Shown here: positions 36,639 through 41,586 of the stretch, piece by piece | Numbering within the stretch: position 1 is the first letter of the stretch | How the letters are laid out: each line of letters begins with the position of its first letter | NCBI GenBank assembly: GCA_008933825.1 | Contig: WBUF01000019.1 | Span: 1 to 41,586 of the forward strand | Direction: 5' to 3' | Length of the DNA stretch: 41,586 bases | DNA from: Rhodocyclaceae bacterium | GTDB taxonomy: Bacteria > Pseudomonadota > Gammaproteobacteria > Burkholderiales > Rhodocyclaceae | The notes under the pieces: generated by a model | What the model was told of the DNA's origin: nothing | The model's database searches: none | What the model saw: the letters and a program-made list of their open reading frames with translations, nothing else | Position numbers and translations under genes: made by a program

Positions 36639-37321
36639 TCGATTTCAGCGGCTGGAGCCGATACAACATCTGGGAACACAGCCCCACCGTTCTCGATCTT
36701 TATACGCGCCGAGCGTACGGGGAGGCTGAGGAAATGACCTGCGCAGCCCAAGCGGCCGAATTGCTGCAACTGATGGCATTGCCGGGGGAAACACTGCTTG
36801 ATGTCGGCTGTGGTACCGGCTACTTCCTGCATTCCCTCCAATCGCGGAACATCCCTCTTGAGTATTTCGGTATCGACGCCACGGCACGTTTCATCGACAT
36901 TGGCCGCTCGGCCTTGGCTCGCTTCGGCTTGCCACCGGAGCGTTTGCAGGCGGGGCGCATCGAGGATCTTGATGGCCGGGCAGACCATGTGCTTTGCATG
37001 AATGTTCTGAGCAACATCGATAATTTCCACCGTCCGTTAGAGCGCCTCCTCAAGATGGCGCGAAAAACTGTCATCCTGCGGGAGTCGGTCAAGGACGGGG
37101 CGGAATACCGATATGTCGAAGACCGCTATCTCGAGAGTCCGGACGTCCTGAATGTCCATGTCAATGCCTATGATCGAAAGGAATTGACTGCCTTCATACG
37201 CTCCTACGGCTATTCGGTTAGCGAGATCGCCGACCTTCGCACCGGCGGCGCACCGGAGATGGTGATCGATTATCCACATTACTGGACTTTCTTTGTTGCA
37301 ACACGAATTGACGGAATTTGA
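36635..37321 (+). CDS. Class I SAM-dependent methyltransferase (tandem 3 of 3)
   Basis: A 228-residue methyltransferase: TLLDVGCGTGYFLHSLQSR (motif I), YFGIDATARFIDIGR, ADHVLCMNVLSNIDNFHRP and MARKTVILRESVKDG. Compact, with no extra domain. It overlaps the upstream gene by 4 nt. Its stop lies 2 nt before the ATG of the AsnB-like gene, or overlaps an alternative TTG start of that gene. Its direct pairing with a synthetase that activates acids suggests they act on the same sugar (inference). Confidence 0.84.
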   Translation: MIDFSGWSRYNIWEHSPTVLDLYTRRAYGEAEEMTCAAQAAELLQLMALPGETLLDVGCGTGYFLHSLQSRNIPLEYFGIDATARFIDIGRSALARFGLPPERLQAGRIEDLDGRADHVLCMNVLSNIDNFHRPLERLLKMARKTVILRESVKDGAEYRYVEDRYLESPDVLNVHVNAYDRKELTAFIRSYGYSVSEIADLRTGGAPEMVIDYPHYWTFFVATRIDGI

Positions 37322-37323
37322 CG

Positions 37324-39207
37324 ATGTCTAGAATTGCCGCGTTTGTTTCACGGAATGGCGAATCGGATGAAACCCGCAAGGAGCATGTAAGAAGCATGCT
37401 GGCCGCGATGCCGGGCGGCACAGCTCTGCTTGCTTCAAATGGTGCAGCGGTTTGCGGCTGGTCGGGCCGAGTGGGCGGTGGCGCACACGAAACCTCGAAT
37501 ATCTGTTTGGCGATGGACGGAGAGATATTCAATTTCGATGAACTGGCCTGTGAGTTCAGGCCCCCGCCGAAAACGGATGCGGAGCTGATTTCGGCCCTGT
37601 ATGCCAGGCATGGCTTTGAGGGCATGCTGTCGCGCCTTAACGGTGATTTCGCAATTGTGTTGTTCGAGAAGGGGGCCGGCCGGCTTTGGCTTGGACGCGA
37701 TCGGGCTGGCATCAAGCCGCTTTACTATGCGCTTGATGGAGGGCGAGCGGGCTGCGCATCGCAGCCGGTGGGCCTTCTCAGGCTGCCGGGAGTGAAACCC
37801 GAGATCAATCGCCGCTATGCAGCTCTGATTGCAGCTTCCCATTACAGGACTTTCGATAATGCGCCGGAGGACGCACCATTTTCTACAATGCGCCAGGTAC
37901 CGGCGGCCCATTTTGTCGAAATCGATGTATCGCGCGAATCGGCGCGTTGCGGCCGCTATTGGCAGATCAAGGATGCAAAACTTGTTTCGTCCGAAGAGGA
38001 AAGCCTGGCTGAGGAGTATCGCGAGCGCCTGATGAAGGCGGTCGGGCGGCGCCTCCGGCGCGCCGGCCAGTCGGCTTTCACACTATCGGGGGGCATGGAC
38101 TCCTCCTCCGTCCTGTGCTGCGCTTCCGAGATTTCAGGTAAGCGCCAATTTGCATATTCCAGCGTTTACAAAGACCCGACATTTGACGAACGGATCGAGA
38201 TTCGGGATGTCGTGCGCGAGCGGGTTGAGCATTGGAATACGGTGGAACTCGGCAACGATATTGACGTGATGGGGCAGGTGAACAGTCTGGTGGCGATCCA
38301 CAACGAACCGGTTGCCACGGCAACGTGGCTCTCCCATAACCTGGTCTGCCAGGCGGTGGCGAAGCAGGGATTCGAGTCGCTGTTCGGCGGGTTGGGTGGG
38401 GACGAGTTGAATGCCGGGGAATATGAGTATTTCCCGCTATTTTTCGCCGACCTGCAGGCGGCAGGGAAACAAGAACTGCTGGATGCCGAAATAGCCAAGT
38501 GGGCGGAATTCCATGACCATCCGATTTATCGCAAGAACGCGGAAGCCGCCGCAGCGATGATGGCCAGGCTCACGGTGCCCGGTTCACCAGGGATATGCCG
38601 CCCCAATCTTGAGCGGCAACGTACCTATCTGAGAGCAGTGAAGCCGGAGTTCTATGACTTGCGGGGTTTCGAGCCGGTGATGGAGCATCCCTTCACGAGC
38701 TTCCTGAAGAACCGGGCCTATCAGGATCTGACTCGCGAGACCACCCCGTGCTGCATGAGGGCCGAGGATCGCCAATCGACTCATGCCGGCCTTCGTCATT
38801 ACGACCCATTCCTCGATCATGAACTTGTCGAGTTCATGTTCCGGGTGCCGGGAGAGATGAAGATTCGTGGAGGCGTTACCAAATACCTCCTGCGCCAGGC
38901 GATGCGTGGAATCCTGCCGGAGGAGACGCGGACTCGGGTGAAAAAAACCGGTTGGAATGCACCTGCGCACGTCTGGTTTAGCGGCAAAGGGCTGGACGCC
39001 ATCCGTGATCTCATCGCCTCCCGGCGTTTCCGGGAGAGAGGGATGTACGACAACCGGTTCCTGGAGGGCATCATCGACGAGCATGCAGATATCGTGGCAA
39101 GTGGTGCAAATCGGGAGAATCACATGATGTTCCTATGGCAGTTGATCAACGTGAACGCATGGATGGATTGGGTCGAGAGGGGCTGTCCTGGCGCATGCAA
39201 AGGCTGA
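37324..39207 (+). CDS. Asparagine synthase-like protein lacking the glutaminase cysteine
   Basis: A 627-residue AsnB-family protein. The class II glutaminase domain is recognisable (MDGEIFNFDEL; GDFAIVLFEKG; LGRDRAGIKPLYYAL), but the first residues are MSRIAAFV: Ser2 stands where AsnB has the catalytic Cys2. Glutamine hydrolysis is therefore probably lost, unless Ser serves as nucleophile. The synthetase domain keeps the PP-loop SGGMDS at 255-260 and FGGLGGDELNAGEYEYFP, so acid activation should remain. It could use free ammonia or another amine, as beta-lactam synthetase-type relatives do. The ATG at 37324 was preferred over a TTG two codons earlier, which would add Met-Thr and also lacks Cys2. 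Confidence 0.88.
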   Translation: MSRIAAFVSRNGESDETRKEHVRSMLAAMPGGTALLASNGAAVCGWSGRVGGGAHETSNICLAMDGEIFNFDELACEFRPPPKTDAELISALYARHGFEGMLSRLNGDFAIVLFEKGAGRLWLGRDRAGIKPLYYALDGGRAGCASQPVGLLRLPGVKPEINRRYAALIAASHYRTFDNAPEDAPFSTMRQVPAAHFVEIDVSRESARCGRYWQIKDAKLVSSEEESLAEEYRERLMKAVGRRLRRAGQSAFTLSGGMDSSSVLCCASEISGKRQFAYSSVYKDPTFDERIEIRDVVRERVEHWNTVELGNDIDVMGQVNSLVAIHNEPVATATWLSHNLVCQAVAKQGFESLFGGLGGDELNAGEYEYFPLFFADLQAAGKQELLDAEIAKWAEFHDHPIYRKNAEAAAAMMARLTVPGSPGICRPNLERQRTYLRAVKPEFYDLRGFEPVMEHPFTSFLKNRAYQDLTRETTPCCMRAEDRQSTHAGLRHYDPFLDHELVEFMFRVPGEMKIRGGVTKYLLRQAMRGILPEETRTRVKKTGWNAPAHVWFSGKGLDAIRDLIASRRFRERGMYDNRFLEGIIDEHADIVASGANRENHMMFLWQLINVNAWMDWVERGCPGACKG

Positions 39208-39222
39208 ACCTGCACTGAATCC

Positions 39223-40440
39223 ATGAGAACCCAAGGGAACAGGATACTGGTGTTGTCCCACGGCACACCGCACCCGCACCGCGGCGCAAGCAGCGTGGTT
39301 TTCTTTCTTTATCTTGAGGCGCTTCGGTCAGCCGGTTACTGTGTCCTGCACGTATCGTTGAACGACCGCGACATCGGCAGCGACCCCGATTGGGACGAAT
39401 ACCTAGAAGCGATAGGGCTCGGTGATGATTTCAGCGTAATGAGGGAAACGCTGCCGCACTATTTCACGATTTCCCGCAGGGAACGTTCAATTTGCCCAAC
39501 CATGCCGGGCCCAGGACTGATCTCTGAAATCAAGCGGTTTGATCCCGATGCGACTGTCTGCTTCGATATCTTAGCTGCCGCCCTCGCAAAGGAAATGCGC
39601 TTGCCGAGGCTGCTGATCTGGCTTGGGGATCTGGTCTACCAATCGAGCTGGTATAACGCGTTGTATGACGCGGCTACTGAACCCAAGCGGGTTTTCAGGC
39701 TCCCTAAGACTTGGCTGTACTGCGTATTCTGGAAGAACTTGTACCGAAAGGTGCTGCACGGCGAAAAGAACGTCGTGGTGGCATCGAAATCATCCGAAAA
39801 GCTGATTGACGAACTGGGGGCGCTGTCGCGATACCTGCCTTATCCATGGCCGGATGCGGGAACCCGGGATTCCAGCGGCGAGAAGTATCCCGTCCCCACC
39901 TTCATCATGTTCGGCACCCTGAGTGCGCTAGGGTCCAAATCCGCCTTCTTTTTTCTGCTGAATAAGGTTCTCCCCATTCTGAGGAAACAATGGGGTTCGG
40001 GGGGGTTCCGGATATTGATAGCTGGATCGCGCAACATGCCGGACTGGGCGAAGACAAAGCTGGAAGCCTGCCGGGAGATGCAGTTTCTGGGGTTCGTCGA
40101 CGATCTCGCCGGTCTGGTGGCCCGTTGCCATGCCGTACTAGCACCAATAGCCGTTCCGGTGGGGAATCGCAGTCGCATTGTCACGGCAATGTCGATGGGA
40201 GCGATCGTCATAGCACACAAGAACACAACACTGGGCAATCCTGAACTGGTAGCAGGGGAAAATTGCTATCTGGCCGAAACCGCCGAGGAGTTTGCCGGAT
40301 ACATGCGGCAGGCAAGTGATCCGTCCCATCAGCCGTGGCTGCTAGGCGCGGCCGCTCGGGAAAAATATCTGCAGACGTTCGAACCATCGACTGCGACTCG
40401 GCGCTTTCTCGATCGCCTACGTTTTCCTTTCTCTCAATAG
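39223..40440 (+). CDS. GT-B family glycosyltransferase (GT4-like)
   Basis: A 405-residue protein with an N-terminal Rossmann-like domain (ILVLSHGTPHPHRGASSVVFFL) and a C-terminal GT4-like domain: FIMFGTLSALGSKSAFFFLL, FRILIAGSRNMP, MQFLGFVDDLAGLVARCHAVLAPI, and the donor-binding region SRIVTAMSMGAIVIAHKNTTLGN with the downstream Glu in NPELVAGENCY. It is the only clear glycosyltransferase in the window and would add one residue of the repeat unit. It starts 15 nt after the AsnB-like stop with no obvious Shine-Dalgarno sequence. Confidence 0.83.
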   Translation: MRTQGNRILVLSHGTPHPHRGASSVVFFLYLEALRSAGYCVLHVSLNDRDIGSDPDWDEYLEAIGLGDDFSVMRETLPHYFTISRRERSICPTMPGPGLISEIKRFDPDATVCFDILAAALAKEMRLPRLLIWLGDLVYQSSWYNALYDAATEPKRVFRLPKTWLYCVFWKNLYRKVLHGEKNVVVASKSSEKLIDELGALSRYLPYPWPDAGTRDSSGEKYPVPTFIMFGTLSALGSKSAFFFLLNKVLPILRKQWGSGGFRILIAGSRNMPDWAKTKLEACREMQFLGFVDDLAGLVARCHAVLAPIAVPVGNRSRIVTAMSMGAIVIAHKNTTLGNPELVAGENCYLAETAEEFAGYMRQASDPSHQPWLLGAAAREKYLQTFEPSTATRRFLDRLRFPFSQ

Positions 40441-40454
40441 GGCACGACAAGGAA

Positions 40455-41447
40455 ATGCAGGAGAACTATCGCCTGTTTGGAGCCTACAGGCTGTTTTTGG
40501 CATGGCTGGTGCTGACCAGCCATGCCAATGCTTATTTGCCGGGATGGGTTGGCCAGTTGGCGCTGGGAAACATAGGGGTCTTCAGCTTTTTTGTCCTGTC
40601 CGGATTCGTGATTGTCGAGGCCTGTGATCGCTTCTACCGTGGCGCCCCCCATCGCTTTTTTCTGAACAGGTTCCTGCGCATTTATCCGACGTACTGGGGC
40701 GCCTGTGTTCTTGCTGTTGCGGTCTATCTCGCATTGGGTCATCAGGACCTGTCCGGGTCCCTGGTACAGGTTGTTGCCAATCTGAGCATTGTCTATTCGC
40801 CGCCCGGAGTCTTCATGTGGATATCCATCGTGTGGGCGGTTGCCATCGAACTGCGCTTTTACCTGATAGCCGGCCTTGTGATGGGCTTGGCGCAGCGCAA
40901 GCCGGGAATTGCCGTGCCTGTGCTTGGAGCTGCCGGCTGTACGGCGCTGCTTGGCTACATCGTTACATATGCCTACGGGTACCAGATCCTCGGAACTTTC
41001 AGGCACGCCCCGTATTTTGTCTTGGGTGCAACAGGTTACTTTGCGATTGCCTATTCTTCTACTCGGGCGTACTTTCTGGCGATTATCGCCGCGCTGATGT
41101 CAGCCCACTCCTTCTGGCAATACCATGCGGCGACCCCGGATCTGTCTGGGCTGAAACTGCTTCTGTTCGCGTCTTCCGTTTGTGCCATGCTTTTGCTGGC
41201 ACGGACTCCCGTATCTTCCGGGAGCGTCCCTAACGACAAGAAGCTGGGCGACTTCTCCTACCCTTTATATCTTGCGCACTGGCCAGCCGTCTTCCTTGTC
41301 GAGAATGCGTCCACCATGCGAGGTGGAGCTGGATATGCCTTGGTAGTGTTGATCAGCATTGTTTTTTCCACGCTTATGGTTGTCGGCATTGATCGTCCGC
41401 TCATGAATCTTCGCGATCGTGTGAGGAGGAGACGATTGTATGCGTGA
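40455..41447 (+). CDS. Acyltransferase 3 family membrane O-acyltransferase
   Basis: A 330-residue integral membrane protein with about ten hydrophobic helices. Signature elements are YRLFLAWLVLTSHANAYLPG with the putative catalytic His near residue 23, FSFFVLSGFVI, FFLNRFLRIYPTYWG with the conserved Arg cluster, and SIVWAVAIELRFYLIAGL. Family members acetylate or succinylate exported or lipid-linked glycans at the membrane. The ATG at 40455 gives the normal N-terminus; the frame is open earlier, but that part lies in the glycosyltransferase gene. The stop overlaps the next, truncated gene by 8 nt. Confidence 0.9.
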   Translation: MQENYRLFGAYRLFLAWLVLTSHANAYLPGWVGQLALGNIGVFSFFVLSGFVIVEACDRFYRGAPHRFFLNRFLRIYPTYWGACVLAVAVYLALGHQDLSGSLVQVVANLSIVYSPPGVFMWISIVWAVAIELRFYLIAGLVMGLAQRKPGIAVPVLGAAGCTALLGYIVTYAYGYQILGTFRHAPYFVLGATGYFAIAYSSTRAYFLAIIAALMSAHSFWQYHAATPDLSGLKLLLFASSVCAMLLLARTPVSSGSVPNDKKLGDFSYPLYLAHWPAVFLVENASTMRGGAGYALVVLISIVFSTLMVVGIDRPLMNLRDRVRRRRLYA

Positions 41448-41586
41448 AACGAAGAGCGTGAAAAGCACGCTGGGAAGGATGCGTTTTGCTCCCAGGACCT
41501 GGCTGCACAGCCTACTGGGCAAAACGCGTCCATCCGGGGAAGAACTGGACGATGCGCGCGCCTTCGCATCATGGCTTGCCTTGCCC
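41440..41586 (+). CDS. 5' part of an unidentified gene cut by the window edge
   Basis: An open frame of 49 codons from ATG 41440 to the last base, with no stop. AGGAGGA at about 41424-41430 is a strong Shine-Dalgarno sequence 9-10 nt upstream, and the start overlaps the acyltransferase stop by 8 nt, as in the rest of the operon. The N-terminus (MRETKSVKSTLGRMRFAPRT) is basic and not a clear signal peptide. I cannot assign a family from this fragment. It shows that the operon continues to the right. Confidence 0.6.
   Translation, partial: MRETKSVKSTLGRMRFAPRTWLHSLLGKTRPSGEELDDARAFASWLALP

Overview
The window is high-GC DNA (mostly about 60-67% G+C by eye) with dense, same-strand, overlapping genes. 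The MarR-type 'EPS-associated' regulator, the nucleotide-sugar genes and an in-gene copy of a CCCTCTCCC/GGGAGAGGG palindromic repeat fit a proteobacterium, most likely a betaproteobacterium (Rhodocyclales-like). The taxon is an inference; no rRNA or other marker gene is present.

Layout. (1) Bases 1-3.5 kb are a mobile/defence-type stretch: the right end of an IS66-family element, a HepT-like protein gene starting at the IS boundary, and a divergent hipBA toxin-antitoxin operon with three operator-like palindromes spaced exactly 50 bp apart. (2) Bases 3.6-5.6 kb hold a MarR-type EPS regulator, with a good sigma70-like promoter and a perfect palindrome in its leader, and a Schlafen/AlbA_2-domain protein whose stop codon overlaps the start of the first sugar gene. 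(3) From 5.55 kb to the right edge every gene is on the + strand, mostly joined by 4-11 nt overlaps, and appears to be one very long polysaccharide operon that continues beyond the window.

The operon can be read as modules. Nucleotide sugars: UDP-HexNAc dehydrogenase (tviB/wbpO type), manC, gmd and fcl give a UDP-HexNAc uronate and GDP-mannose/GDP-L-fucose, followed by a TylCIII-like C-methyltransferase. A nonulosonate-like (sialic-acid-like) module follows: two Gfo/Idh/MocA oxidoreductases, an SpsF-type cytidylyltransferase, a DegT aminotransferase, an SDR, a GNAT acetyltransferase and a NeuB-type synthase, with no recognisable hydrolysing 2-epimerase. A nitrogen-transfer block contains an AsnB, a stand-alone WbpG/PseA-type amidotransferase, a HisH glutaminase, a HisF-WbpG fusion protein and a second AsnB-like protein with Ser in place of the glutaminase Cys. 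A sulfation module has a sulfotransferase plus APS kinase. Eight putative SAM-dependent methyltransferases are spread along the operon. A PglK-like ABC flippase, a GT-B glycosyltransferase and an acyltransferase-3 lie towards the right end.

Taken together, the region appears to make and export a surface glycan that is amidated/amidinated, methylated, sulfated and acylated to an unusual degree. The strongest candidates for undescribed biology are the HisF-WbpG fusion with its HisH partner and M28-peptidase-like neighbour, the Ser2 AsnB-like enzyme, and the incomplete nonulosonate-like pathway.
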